NCBI RefSeq assembly: GCF_003946205.1 | Contig: NZ_RHOS01000010.1 | Location: 22,076 to 86,075, forward strand | DNA: 64,000 bases | Source: Companilactobacillus keshanensis | Lineage (GTDB): Bacteria > Bacillota > Bacilli > Lactobacillales > Lactobacillaceae | Direction: 5' to 3' | Shown: positions 35,328 through 43,716 of the stretch, piece after piece | Layout of the letters: every line of letters begins with the position of its first letter | Position numbering within the stretch: position 1 is the first letter of the stretch | Translations under genes and position numbers: made by a program | Notes under the pieces: generated by a model | The model's database searches: none | What the model was told of the DNA's origin: nothing | The model's input: only the letters and a program-made list of their open reading frames with translations

Positions 35328-35384
35328 TAAAATCCCTGAATATGCAGAATTTATAATCAATTCTGTATATTCAGGGATTTTTTC
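35328..35384. terminator. Bidirectional terminator
   Basis: Arms beginning AAATCCCTGAATAT and ending ATATTCAGGGATTT around AATTATAAATT-like loop, followed by six T. It separates isomerase and transporter genes. Confidence 0.9.
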
Positions 35385-35472
35385 TACACATTATTAATAT
35401 ACTAAAATCAAAACGAGCCGAAGAACGAAATGGCAAAAAAACAAACCCTTTTCAGGATTTGTCTGTTATTTT

Positions 35473-36330
35473 TTATAAAAATGCTGTCATAACACTACCT
35501 ACAACGATTAATACTAATCCTGATAGTGTAAATTTAAGTTCCCTCGGTGTCTTAGTCTCATGTAAGATCAACAAGCCACCCAAAGTTGCAACGACTACGT
35601 TCAATTGCGTAATAACAAAGGCGGATGCTACACCAGCTGCCTGCGCTGCGAAAATATATGCTAATGAAGAAACACCAAAGTCTAGTCCGATCAATCCATT
35701 TAACCAGCTTTCTTTTTGAACGAAGCTCTTACCTTTAGTCATGATCAAGTTATAAATAAGTGCTCCAACAAAAATACCTAGCATTTCTGGGAAAAACAGA
35801 TGTAACCCAGAAGCAGAGACTGCTTTTGGAAGTGCTCCGTATGCCCAGTAACCAACAGTGGTTGGCACTAAAACGGCCAATCCTTTAGCTAAAGAACCAG
35901 AAGTTGAATTACCAGCTTTTTTATCCGTGATGGCGGTAAACGTAACACCAATAACTACCAAAAGAATTGCAAGTAGTCCAACTAACTTAGCCGTATCGCC
36001 GCTCCATTCACCGAAAATAATAATTCCGATCAATGAAGTACCAACGACTTGTAACCCAGTCGTAATTGGCATAGTTCTCGTGACACCGATTTGAGTAAAG
36101 GAAATATATTGACCTACTTGACCCAATGACCACAAGAATCCGGCTCCAAAACTGATCCAGAAATTGATTCCAGATACGCTTCCATACATGGTATAAATAA
36201 ACAAGCCTATAATTAATGAACCAAATCCTGTACCAAAAATTTGATTCGAAGGGCTTCCTCCAACTTTACTAGCTATAAGGGGTTGTATTCCCCAACCTAA
36301 AGCCGGAATAAGCGCTAACAAGACACCCAA
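35473..36330 (-). CDS. GRP-family sugar uptake protein (RbsU/GlcU-like)
   Basis: The 285-residue protein has ten membrane helices of the DMT superfamily and starts MGVLLALIPALGWGIQPLIASKVGG, like other GRP glucose/ribose uptake proteins. FTQIGVTRTMPITTGLQVVGTSLIGIIIFGEW is typical. The start codon is TTG at 36330; AAGAGTG sits 5 bases upstream and no closer ATG exists. The substrate may be a hexose or a sugar acid given KdgK beside it, in the same direction. Confidence 0.87.
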   Translation of the reverse strand: MGVLLALIPALGWGIQPLIASKVGGSPSNQIFGTGFGSLIIGLFIYTMYGSVSGINFWISFGAGFLWSLGQVGQYISFTQIGVTRTMPITTGLQVVGTSLIGIIIFGEWSGDTAKLVGLLAILLVVIGVTFTAITDKKAGNSTSGSLAKGLAVLVPTTVGYWAYGALPKAVSASGLHLFFPEMLGIFVGALIYNLIMTKGKSFVQKESWLNGLIGLDFGVSSLAYIFAAQAAGVASAFVITQLNVVVATLGGLLILHETKTPRELKFTLSGLVLIVVGSVMTAFL

Positions 36331-36391
36331 AAAATCACTCTTTTCTTAAAAAATTTCAAATTACTTAACCATTCTGATATGGTTTCTAGTT

Positions 36392-36434
36392 GTCTAGACC
36401 AAAAGATTATATACTTTGTTTTAATTAACTACAA
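36392..36434 (-). promoter_or_regulatory. Transporter promoter with GTCTAGAC palindrome
   Basis: On the minus strand TTGTAG (36434-36429), 17 bases, TATAAT (36411-36406), then GTCTAGAC (36399-36392), a perfect 8-base palindrome just downstream of the -10, where a repressor would block initiation. Confidence 0.6.
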
Positions 36435-36497
36435 TAACAAAATACATGATATACATGGTAACACTTTCATAATCTTGTGTGTTATAGAATGTTTAGA

Positions 36498-37523
36498 CTA
36501 TCTTTTCATCGCTGTAGCGCTGTCTTTTTTCATAACGTCACGAATTTCTGACTCACTAACTAGGTTGAGATCGCCACCGATCGTCAATTTCAATACACTG
36601 GCAGCAATTGCATAGTTGACTTGTTCTTGTCCCTTGAAGTCATTCAAGAATCCGTGCATCAATCCTGCACCGAAAGCATCTCCACCAGCAACACCTTCAT
36701 AAACATGAACTTGATAAACCGGACTCTCATAAAATTCACCATCCCTGATCATAAGGGCCGACCATTTACTGTCTTCTACTGAGTAAATATTTCTCAATAC
36801 GCTAGCTACTGTATGACAATTAGGATACAGTTCAGAAACTTGCTTCATTGCCTTTTTGAAACTATCCTTTTGTTCGATACCACGACTCATATCTCCATCA
36901 AAACTCTTGATTCCTAAGCTAGCTTCAAAATCTTCATCATGAACTAAGCAAATATTTACAAACGGCATGACTTTTTTACTAAAGGATTGTGCTTCTTCAG
37001 GAGTCCACATCTTGCCGCGGTAGTTCATATCACAGACAACTTGAATATTATTGTTTTTACAGTATTGGCAAGCTTCCAAAACTGCCGTTTGCAATTCTTT
37101 TGAAATAGCTGGAGTTATTCCTGAAAAGTAAAAATAATCAATTCCTGAAAAGATATTCTTCCAGTCATATTCTGATGATTTAGAAACAGCTAGAGAACTT
37201 CCGGCACGATCATAAACAACTGTCGTTCCACGCACACTAGCACCCTTTTCAAAGAAATAAATCCCTAATCTTGGCCCACCACGTAAAATTTGATCTGTGT
37301 TAACTCCATATTTTCTTAGTGTTCCTAAAGCGGTATCTCCTAACAAATTATCAGGGAACTTCGTTAAATATGTGGCTGAATCACCTTGAAGAGCTAAGGA
37401 TACGGCTACATTGGCTTCGGCCCCTCCATAAGATGCCTCAAATGAATTTGATTGAACGATTCTATTATTGGCTGATGGTTTTAAACGCAACATCATTTCG
37501 CCAAATGTTAATACATTTTTCAT
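36498..37523 (-). CDS. kdgK: PfkB-family sugar kinase, 2-dehydro-3-deoxygluconokinase-like
   Basis: ATG at 37523 follows AAAGG by 8 bases; the longer frame is unsupported. The 341-residue kinase has MKNVLTFGEMMLRLKPS, YGGAEANVAVSLALQG, DMNYRGKMW and GVAGGDAFGAGLMHG (the anion hole and catalytic Asp). KdgK phosphorylates 2-keto-3-deoxygluconate. The GRP transporter follows on the same strand, 168 bases on, with its own promoter. The eda aldolase that would complete the pathway is not in the window, so 2-dehydro-3-deoxy sugar use is inferred. Confidence 0.83.
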   Translation of the reverse strand: MKNVLTFGEMMLRLKPSANNRIVQSNSFEASYGGAEANVAVSLALQGDSATYLTKFPDNLLGDTALGTLRKYGVNTDQILRGGPRLGIYFFEKGASVRGTTVVYDRAGSSLAVSKSSEYDWKNIFSGIDYFYFSGITPAISKELQTAVLEACQYCKNNNIQVVCDMNYRGKMWTPEEAQSFSKKVMPFVNICLVHDEDFEASLGIKSFDGDMSRGIEQKDSFKKAMKQVSELYPNCHTVASVLRNIYSVEDSKWSALMIRDGEFYESPVYQVHVYEGVAGGDAFGAGLMHGFLNDFKGQEQVNYAIAASVLKLTIGGDLNLVSESEIRDVMKKDSATAMKR

Positions 37524-37634
37524 GTCGATTACCTTTCCTATACATAAACTATAAATATTATTCAGTAATAACAATTATAGAGCCTAACCATCAATTAATG
37601 AAAGCCCTTTCTTGACTATAAATCATTGAATAAC

Positions 37635-37661
37635 TGTAAACAGTAAGTATTACCGTTTACA
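37635..37661 (+). promoter_or_regulatory. Zur-box-like palindrome upstream of first zinc-binding lipoprotein
   Basis: A 27-base imperfect palindrome with outer arms TGTAAAC and GTTTACA and core GTAA-GTA-TTAC matches at 11 of 13 positions per arm. It shares its outer and inner arms with the two sites at 43628-43701. It is about 50 bases before the ATG. Confidence 0.75.
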
Positions 37662-37712
37662 AATTTTAAATAATCATTTATTGTAGATAGTATTATCTAT
37701 TGAGGAAAAAAA

Positions 37713-38627
37713 ATGAACAAATCAAAAAGAATAATTTTGACTTTGAGTGTAGCATTGCTAAGTATCTTCTTAGCCAGCTGTTCTGCCAAAGCAACTACAC
37801 ATCATAACGGTAAGATAAATATAGTAGCTACGACTGATTTTTACGGAGAAGTCGCCAAAGCTGTTGTTGGAGATAAGGGAAACGTCACTGCTATCATCAA
37901 CAATCCCGCCATTGATCCACATGATTACGAACCAACAACAGAAATTGCCAAAAAAGTTAGCCGTGCTGATATTACTGTAGCCAATGGCGTAGGCTACGAT
38001 TCATGGATGAATAAATTAACAAGTGATTCTAGTAACGCTGTTTTCATTAAAGTTGGCGAAGATATTATGCACAAAAAAAGCGGTGACAATCCACATCTCT
38101 GGTATAATCCCAAAACTATGCCTAAATACGCTAACTATTTAGCTAATGAATTAGCTAAAAAGCAGCCTAAAAATAAGAAGTATTTTAAAGACAACGCTAA
38201 AAAGTACATTGCCTCATTAAAACCTGTCAGAACTGAATTAACTAAACTAAAATCAACCGCTAAAAAAACTAAGAATAAAGAGGTTTACGTTAGTGAGCCC
38301 GTCTTCGACTATTCTATTAAAGCAATGGGTTTCATTGTTGGTGATAAAAATTTCGAAAAGGCTATCGAAAATGGAACCGATCCCTCACCCAAAGTGGTCA
38401 AAGATATGCGTGATGGTCTTCATAATAAGAAAGTTTCATTTTTAGTCTATAATGAACAGGCCGAAAGTAAGACCGTAAATAATCTTGTTCAACTGGCCCA
38501 CAAAAGCGACATTCCCGTCTTAAAAGTTACTGAAACTTTACCTACAGGTAAGACTTATAAAGAATGGATGCTTTCACAGTACAAGCAATTGAATAAAATT
38601 TTAAAAGAAAAAGGAGTCGGGAAATAA
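37713..38627 (+). CDS. Metal ABC transporter substrate-binding lipoprotein (ZnuA-like)
   Basis: The 304-residue protein has a lipobox LLSIFLASC (lipid-anchored at Cys 23) and cluster A-I motifs: VATTDFYGEVAKAV, NPAIDPHDYEPTTEIAKKV, NPHLWYNPKTMPKYANYLANEL and EPVFDYSIKAMGF. The three His and a Glu/Asp site fits Zn2+ or Mn2+. No permease or ATPase gene is next to it, so it works with components elsewhere. A paralogue lies at 43717. A Zur-like palindrome precedes it and a terminator overlaps the stop. Confidence 0.9.
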   Translation: MNKSKRIILTLSVALLSIFLASCSAKATTHHNGKINIVATTDFYGEVAKAVVGDKGNVTAIINNPAIDPHDYEPTTEIAKKVSRADITVANGVGYDSWMNKLTSDSSNAVFIKVGEDIMHKKSGDNPHLWYNPKTMPKYANYLANELAKKQPKNKKYFKDNAKKYIASLKPVRTELTKLKSTAKKTKNKEVYVSEPVFDYSIKAMGFIVGDKNFEKAIENGTDPSPKVVKDMRDGLHNKKVSFLVYNEQAESKTVNNLVQLAHKSDIPVLKVTETLPTGKTYKEWMLSQYKQLNKILKEKGVGK

Positions 38628-38645
38628 TTTTCCACTCCTTTTTGT
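38610..38645 (+). terminator. Terminator overlapping the lipoprotein stop
   Basis: AAAGGAGT (38610-38617) pairs with ACTCCTTT (38634-38641), with GGGAAA/TTTTCC inside, then T-run. The stem includes the last codons. Confidence 0.8.
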
Positions 38646-38680
38646 GTATGTTAAAACAAGCCTGTCTTCGGCCCTGCAAT

Positions 38681-38947
38681 TTATTTATTTATTTTTCTAC
38701 GTTCTCTGATATTACTGATGTTGCCAATAACGACTTCTTTAAATTCATTCAAATCAAAATTGTAAATGTCTGATAGAACGAATAGCAATTCACCGTCGAT
38801 TATCTTGTTCTTATCAGTTTCAATGGCACTCAAAACTGATGTAGAAGTAGAATAACCATACTTATCTTTGGCAATATGGGTTACTTGTAATAATGTAAGT
38901 TCTGAAAAGAACCTTTTAGTTTTTAAATATCTTCCAATTGTTATCAT
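38681..38947 (-). CDS. Small XRE-like helix-turn-helix protein
   Basis: The 88-residue protein resembles an XRE/Rgg N-terminal domain: IGRYLKTKRFFSELTLLQVTHIAKDKYGYSTSTSVLSAIETDKNKIIDGELLFVLSDIYNFDLNEF. Its ribosome site (AGAGG 13 bases upstream) is weak. Function unknown. Confidence 0.6.
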   Translation of the reverse strand: MITIGRYLKTKRFFSELTLLQVTHIAKDKYGYSTSTSVLSAIETDKNKIIDGELLFVLSDIYNFDLNEFKEVVIGNISNIRERRKINK

Positions 38948-39102
38948 GTGTCAAATATAACCTCTATCTTTCATATATGATATTTTAGCGTAAATTACGA
39001 CACTTTGCTAAAAAAATATGTTGAAATATTCTACAAATTAACTTAGTATATAGGTGTAATCCTTATTGAAGGAAAATATATTCCACGAAGGAAAAAATTA
39101 CA

Positions 39103-39318
39103 ATGTATGATAATCAGTGTCTAAAAACTTTCTGTCTTATGCACCAAATCAAGCAAAGTGACATTGCCGACTTGTTAGAGAAATCTAAATCGACTGTTCA
39201 TCGTAAGAACAGGGATCTGGGCTTTACTCAACAGGAAATTATCAAGCTCCACGAAACCTATGATATTCCCATTGAAGTCTTCTTCCACAATAGCGATGAT
39301 GAAGAAGTTCCAATCTAA
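39103..39318 (+). CDS. Small XRE-like helix-turn-helix protein
   Basis: The 71-residue protein has a DNA-binding segment QIKQSDIADLLEKSKSTVHRKNRDLGFTQQEIIKL and an acidic tail, NSDDEEVPI. GAAGG precedes ATG. Single-domain regulators of this kind are common in mobile elements; no element is seen around it. Confidence 0.65.
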   Translation: MYDNQCLKTFCLMHQIKQSDIADLLEKSKSTVHRKNRDLGFTQQEIIKLHETYDIPIEVFFHNSDDEEVPI

Positions 39319-39384
39319 CACCCCATTTATAGGGAGGATATTTTTGGGTGCAAAAAAATAAAATTTCATCCTAAATAAAGATTC

Positions 39385-39423
39385 AAAAAGCCAAACTTCT
39401 ATTCAAGAGGTTTGGCTTTTTCA
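39385..39423 (-). terminator. Terminator overlapping the Zur-like stop codon
   Basis: AAAAAGCCAAAC and GTTTGGCTTTTT flank the TAG (39401-39399), so the last codons form the stem. Confidence 0.85.
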
Positions 39424-39848
39424 TTTTGTGCTTTTACGCAATCGGGGCACAAACCATAGATCTCAATAGCATGTGTGTCGACTTGGCAGCCTGGTAATTG
39501 TTTAGTGAAGAAATCCATAGGACACTCCTTTAATTCAATCACTTTACCGCAATTAGAACAAATAAAATGATGATGATGTGGTTGTTCAAAATCACATTGA
39601 AACTTGATCATCGTCTTATTCTTCTCTTGATATTCTACTAAGCCAATATCTGAAAACTCTTTAATATTTCGATAAACCGTATTGTGACTGATGCCTGGAT
39701 ATAATGATCGCATATAGGCGTCAACAACACTGATCTGAACATAACTTGAAATAAACTTACTCAAATAATCAATCAAATCAATTCGTTGTTTGGTCACTTT
39801 ATAATTGTTGTTTTTTAAAATTTGAAGTGCTTCTTTCAAAATATTCAC
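39399..39848 (-). CDS. Fur-family regulator, Zur-like
   Basis: The 149-residue protein has the winged helix (NNYKVTKQRIDLIDYLSKF, ISHNTVYRNIKEFSDIGLVEYQ) and a His-rich metal site, QPHHHHFICSNCGKVIEL, then YGLCPDCVKAQ (two CxxC). It lies between two Zur-box-preceded lipoproteins, which makes zinc control likely. Its stop lies inside a terminator. Confidence 0.85.
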   Translation of the reverse strand: MNILKEALQILKNNNYKVTKQRIDLIDYLSKFISSYVQISVVDAYMRSLYPGISHNTVYRNIKEFSDIGLVEYQEKNKTMIKFQCDFEQPHHHHFICSNCGKVIELKECPMDFFTKQLPGCQVDTHAIEIYGLCPDCVKAQNEKAKPLE

Positions 39849-39982
39849 CTGTTCTAATTATTTTTATAAGTTTAACACATCGAAAGCTTTTATTTATGTA
39901 AGCCCTTGCATTAATATAATATGTCATATATAGTCTAATTGTTATTTAATACATCATATTGATGACTAAGGAGATATATCTG

Positions 39983-42595
39983 ATGAAACAAATTTATTTC
40001 TTTTCCGAAGGTAACAAAGACATGCGCCAACTTTTAGGTGGTAAAGGAGCAAATCTGGCCGAAATGACTAGATTAAAACTTCCCGTTCCAGCGGGTTTTA
40101 CGATCACCACTGAAGCTTGCCATGCGTACCAAAGAAATAATAATGAACTCAGCGACAGTCTCATTCAAGAAATTGATAATGCTTTGATTAAATTAAGCGA
40201 ATATACAAATAAAAGCTTTAATGACAAAACTAATCCCCTCTTGATCTCGGTTCGTTCTGGTGCTGCGATTTCCATGCCCGGAATGATGGATACTATTTTA
40301 AATATCGGTTTGAATGACGAATCCGTTGTTGCTTTAGCAAAAATAACTAACAACGAACGTTTCGCTTATGACAGTTATCGCCGTCTGTTAGCTATGTTTG
40401 GTAACGTAGTCTACGGTATTTCTGAAGAAATCTTTGATCAAGTTTTAACTGATACTAAAAAGGATAATAATTACAAATCCGACATTGAATTAACAACAGA
40501 CGATCTAAAATCCATTGTAGAGCGTTTCAAGGAGATTTACACCCAAGATGCTCACAAGGCCTTCCCTCAAAATCCACAAGAACAGCTACTAGCCGCAGTC
40601 AACTCAGTTTTTGAATCTTGGGACAATAATCGTGCTCGTGTTTATCGTAAACAAAATAACATTCCTGAAACTCTGGGGACAGCCGTAAATGTTCAAACAA
40701 TGGTCTTTGGTAATGCTGGTGAGGACTGTGGTACTGGAGTTGCTTTTACTAGAAATCCTGCTACTGGAGAGAAGAACCTTTTTGGTGAATATCTACTGAA
40801 TGCTCAAGGTGAAGACGTTGTTTCTGGCGTTAGAACCCCTCAACCAATCGATACTTTAAAATTATCTATGCCAAAAATTTACGATCAATTCGCCGAAATT
40901 GCTCAAAAGCTTGAGGATCACTACGAAGATATGCAAGATCTTGAATTTACGATCGAACATGGAGAACTTTTCTTATTACAAGCTCGTGATGGTAAACGTA
41001 CTCCAGAAGCAGCTGTTAAAATTGCCGTTGACCTGGTTAATGAAGGCTTGATCGGCAAAAAAACGGCTATTAAGCGTATTGACCCAGAATCAATTTCAGC
41101 AATGCTACATGCCGATTTTGATAAAGTCGAACTAAAGAAACACACATCTCTAACGACCGGACTTCCTGCCTCACCTGGTGCCGCTAGTGGACAAATTTAT
41201 TTCACGGCTGAAGAGGCCAAAAATGCTCACGACGACAAACATCAAAAAGTTATCTTAGTTCGCCAAGATACTTCACCTGAAGATATAGAGGGTATGGTCG
41301 TTAGTGAGGCTATCGTAACTTCTCGTGGTGGTATGACATCTCACGCTGCTGTCGTTGCCCGAGGAATGGGTTCTACCGGTGTTGTCGGTGCACATGAACT
41401 ACAAGTGGACTACAAAAATAAAGTCGCTAAGATCAACGATACGGTCCTCAAGCCTGGTGATTGGATCTCAGTTGACGGTACTAAGGGTAAAATCTATTCC
41501 GGTCAGATCCCTACTAGTGAGGCTGTTATTAAGGGTGATCTTTCAATCCTACTAGATTGGGCCAAGGAAATAAGTGACATGGGTGTCTACACTAATGCTG
41601 ATACACCTGCAGATTTCCAAAAGGCACTCGATTTTGATGCTGATGGAATTGGTTTAACTAGAACTGAGCACATGTTCTTCAAGGCTGAAAGACTTCTACA
41701 AATGAGACGTCTCATTTTGGCCAAAGACGCCACTGGTAGAAAAGATCCGCTTGAAAAATTACTTGCTATGCAACAAAACGACTTCTATGAAATATATAAA
41801 TTATCTGCTGGTAAATCCGTTACTGTAAGACTTTTGGACCCACCTTTACACGAATTTTTACCTCACGATACTAAAGAAATCAAGTTAGTAGCTGATGAAT
41901 TAAATGAAACTACTGAAGATCTGGAAAATCGTATTGACTCACTCAAAGAACTCAATCCTATGCTGGGGCATCGTGGTGATCGTCTAGCAGTCACTTTCCC
42001 AGATATTTATCAAATGCAAGTCCGTGCGATCATTAATGCCGTCTTACGTCTAAAAGATGAAGGGATCGAGATCAAGCCACATATCATGATTCCCTTAACA
42101 GATTCTAAAGCAGAAATGCAATGGGTCAGAAATCTGGTCGAAAATCAGATCAAAGAGTTATCAAGTGACGTCGAATACCAAGTTGGTACGATGATGGAAA
42201 TGCCTAGAGCCTGTGTAACTGCCAATCAAATTGCTGAAGTGTCAGACTTCTTCAGTTTTGGCACCAACGATTTAACTCAGCTTACCTTCGGATATTCTCG
42301 TGATGACGTCGGTTCATTCATGCCTGAATACATCAAACAAGGTATATTGCCTAATGATCCCTTCCAATCAGTCGATATTGAAGGCGTCGGAGAATTGATG
42401 AAAATGGCCGTTGATCGTGGCCGTCAAACTAACAAACAGTTACCAATCGGTGTCTGTGGTGAAGTTGGTGGTGATCCTAAGTCGATCCAATTCTTTGACA
42501 AGATCGGTATAACCTATGTATCTTGCTCACCTTACCGTATTCCTGTCGCTAGAATTTCTGCAGCTCAAGCTACTATAAACAAAAAAGATCAATAA
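39983..42595 (+). CDS. ppdK: Pyruvate, phosphate dikinase
   Basis: The start at 39983 follows AAGGAG by 9 bases; the longer frame has none. The 870-residue enzyme makes phosphoenolpyruvate from pyruvate, ATP and phosphate. It has GGKGANLAEMTRLKLPVPAGFTIT, MPGMMDTILNIGLND, the phospho-His region GGMTSHAAVVARG (H454) and VCGEVGGDP in the pyruvate domain. It is 85 bases before a CcpN-like gene with which it likely forms a gluconeogenic control unit. Confidence 0.97.
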   Translation: MKQIYFFSEGNKDMRQLLGGKGANLAEMTRLKLPVPAGFTITTEACHAYQRNNNELSDSLIQEIDNALIKLSEYTNKSFNDKTNPLLISVRSGAAISMPGMMDTILNIGLNDESVVALAKITNNERFAYDSYRRLLAMFGNVVYGISEEIFDQVLTDTKKDNNYKSDIELTTDDLKSIVERFKEIYTQDAHKAFPQNPQEQLLAAVNSVFESWDNNRARVYRKQNNIPETLGTAVNVQTMVFGNAGEDCGTGVAFTRNPATGEKNLFGEYLLNAQGEDVVSGVRTPQPIDTLKLSMPKIYDQFAEIAQKLEDHYEDMQDLEFTIEHGELFLLQARDGKRTPEAAVKIAVDLVNEGLIGKKTAIKRIDPESISAMLHADFDKVELKKHTSLTTGLPASPGAASGQIYFTAEEAKNAHDDKHQKVILVRQDTSPEDIEGMVVSEAIVTSRGGMTSHAAVVARGMGSTGVVGAHELQVDYKNKVAKINDTVLKPGDWISVDGTKGKIYSGQIPTSEAVIKGDLSILLDWAKEISDMGVYTNADTPADFQKALDFDADGIGLTRTEHMFFKAERLLQMRRLILAKDATGRKDPLEKLLAMQQNDFYEIYKLSAGKSVTVRLLDPPLHEFLPHDTKEIKLVADELNETTEDLENRIDSLKELNPMLGHRGDRLAVTFPDIYQMQVRAIINAVLRLKDEGIEIKPHIMIPLTDSKAEMQWVRNLVENQIKELSSDVEYQVGTMMEMPRACVTANQIAEVSDFFSFGTNDLTQLTFGYSRDDVGSFMPEYIKQGILPNDPFQSVDIEGVGELMKMAVDRGRQTNKQLPIGVCGEVGGDPKSIQFFDKIGITYVSCSPYRIPVARISAAQATINKKDQ

Positions 42596-42680
42596 GAATT
42601 ATAACGTGATATTGCTAGTAAATATAATTATATATATAATGAGTATAAATTTACTTACCAGAAAATTTTGGAGAAATATC

Positions 42681-43307
42681 ATGTATTTAACAAAAAGACA
42701 AAAACAAATCATCGAACTAACAAAAGAAAAAAGTCCTATGACCAGCGAACAAATCGCTGAAAAACTCGATCTGCATGTGCCTACGATCCGTGGAGATCTG
42801 CGTTTACTGACTGCAATTGAAATCTTGAAATCCCGCCCTAAAGTAGGCTATGAATTTTCTCAGATGCCAAAATCCAGTCTAAATTTTGAAGAACTTTATG
42901 ACAGTTCTATCGCCAATATTCTAAAGAAACCCATTTTTGTTCAGGTAAATACTACCCTGCAAGAATGTGTCAATATCCTTTTCCTAAAGGATTCTGGATC
43001 TCTTTACGTCGTAGATGATAATAAAAACCTACTCGGACTCATTTCAAGAAAAGATCTACTATCAGTAACCGTAAATAATGCTGACACTGATTCAATGGTA
43101 GCCAGCATGGTTATGACCAGAATGCCAAATTTAATAACCGTAACTTCCGATATGACGATCATAGAAGTTGGAAAACTGCTCTTCCAACACGAAGTCGACT
43201 CATTGCCAGTTACAGAAAAAGAGAACCCTAGACAAGTCGTTGGAAAAATAACGAAAAATCGCATTTTCCAATACTTTGTTGAATTAGGACTTAGATATGA
43301 AAATTAG
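42681..43307 (+). CDS. CcpN-like regulator: helix-turn-helix plus two CBS domains
   Basis: ATG at 42681 follows GGAG. The 208-residue protein has an N-terminal DeoR-like helix-turn-helix (KRQKQIIELTKEKSPMTSEQIAEKLDLHVPTIRGDLRLL) and two CBS domains (about 80-138 and 145-208). CcpN in Bacillus represses gluconeogenic genes and senses nucleotides. The neighbouring PPDK fits that role. The usual PPDK regulatory kinase is not adjacent. The tandem repeat array begins right after the TAG. Confidence 0.87.
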   Translation: MYLTKRQKQIIELTKEKSPMTSEQIAEKLDLHVPTIRGDLRLLTAIEILKSRPKVGYEFSQMPKSSLNFEELYDSSIANILKKPIFVQVNTTLQECVNILFLKDSGSLYVVDDNKNLLGLISRKDLLSVTVNNADTDSMVASMVMTRMPNLITVTSDMTIIEVGKLLFQHEVDSLPVTEKENPRQVVGKITKNRIFQYFVELGLRYEN

Positions 43308-43560
43308 AGAGCGTAGCAATGCGTTTTACTCTTGAGCATTACATAGAATAATGAAAATAGTGGTCTATGCTATTATCATTATCCGTAGTAAGCACAGAGA
43401 GTTGCATTGCGTAGCTCGTTTTAGCAATGCGTTTTACTCTTGAGCATTACATAGGTTAATGAAAATAGCGGTCTATGCTATTATCATTATCCGTAGTAAG
43501 CACAGAGAGTTGCATTGCGTAGCTCGTTTTAGTCGAGCGTTTAACTCTTGAGCATTACAT
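43308..43560 (+). repeat. Tandem repeat array (two 108 bp periods), 3' of CcpN-like gene
   Basis: GAGCATTAC occurs at 43334, 43442 and 43550, giving a 108-base period. Between copies come a hairpin with TAATGA-A-AATAG / CTATT-A-TCATTA, then CGTAGTAAGCACAGAGAG, GTTGCATTGCGTAGCTCG, GCAATGC and TTTTACTCTTGAGC. Conserved blocks match the array at 16323-16692 while the hairpin sequences differ but keep pairing. The array begins with AGAGAGCG directly at the TAG stop. Confidence 0.93.
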
Positions 43561-43581
43561 AGAACATGTACAACATCCACA

Positions 43582-43616
43582 AAGCCGATACCTATTCATC
43601 CAGGTATCGGTTTTTT
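43582..43616 (+). terminator. Terminator after the second repeat array
   Basis: CCGATACCT and AGGTATCGG around ATTCATCC, followed by six T. The array is thus inside the transcript of the upstream gene. Confidence 0.9.
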
Positions 43617-43627
43617 AATATTCTTAA

Positions 43628-43701
43628 TTTGTAAATGATAATCATTACTATTTACAAATATATCTTTTTTATATATCATTAAATAGTAATCATTACTATT
43701 T
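43628..43701 (+). promoter_or_regulatory. Two Zur-box-like palindromes upstream of second zinc-binding lipoprotein
   Basis: Site 1 (43628-43658) has arms GTAAATGATAAT and ATTACTATTTAC with two mismatched positions. Site 2 (43681-43701) is a perfect 21-base palindrome, AAATAGTAAT-C-ATTACTATTT, ending just 15 bases before the ATG. Both share GTAAT-N-ATTAC with the site at 37635. Confidence 0.85.
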
Positions 43702-43716
43702 AGAGGAGAAATATAT

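Noticed and set aside
38681..39318. Prophage or integrative element remnant suggested by two small XRE proteins
   Set aside because: No integrase, structural or packaging gene, and no direct repeats at the edges, were found.
43308..43560. tRNA or rRNA fragments in the repeat units
   Set aside because: No acceptor stem, T-loop or conserved rRNA segment could be found.
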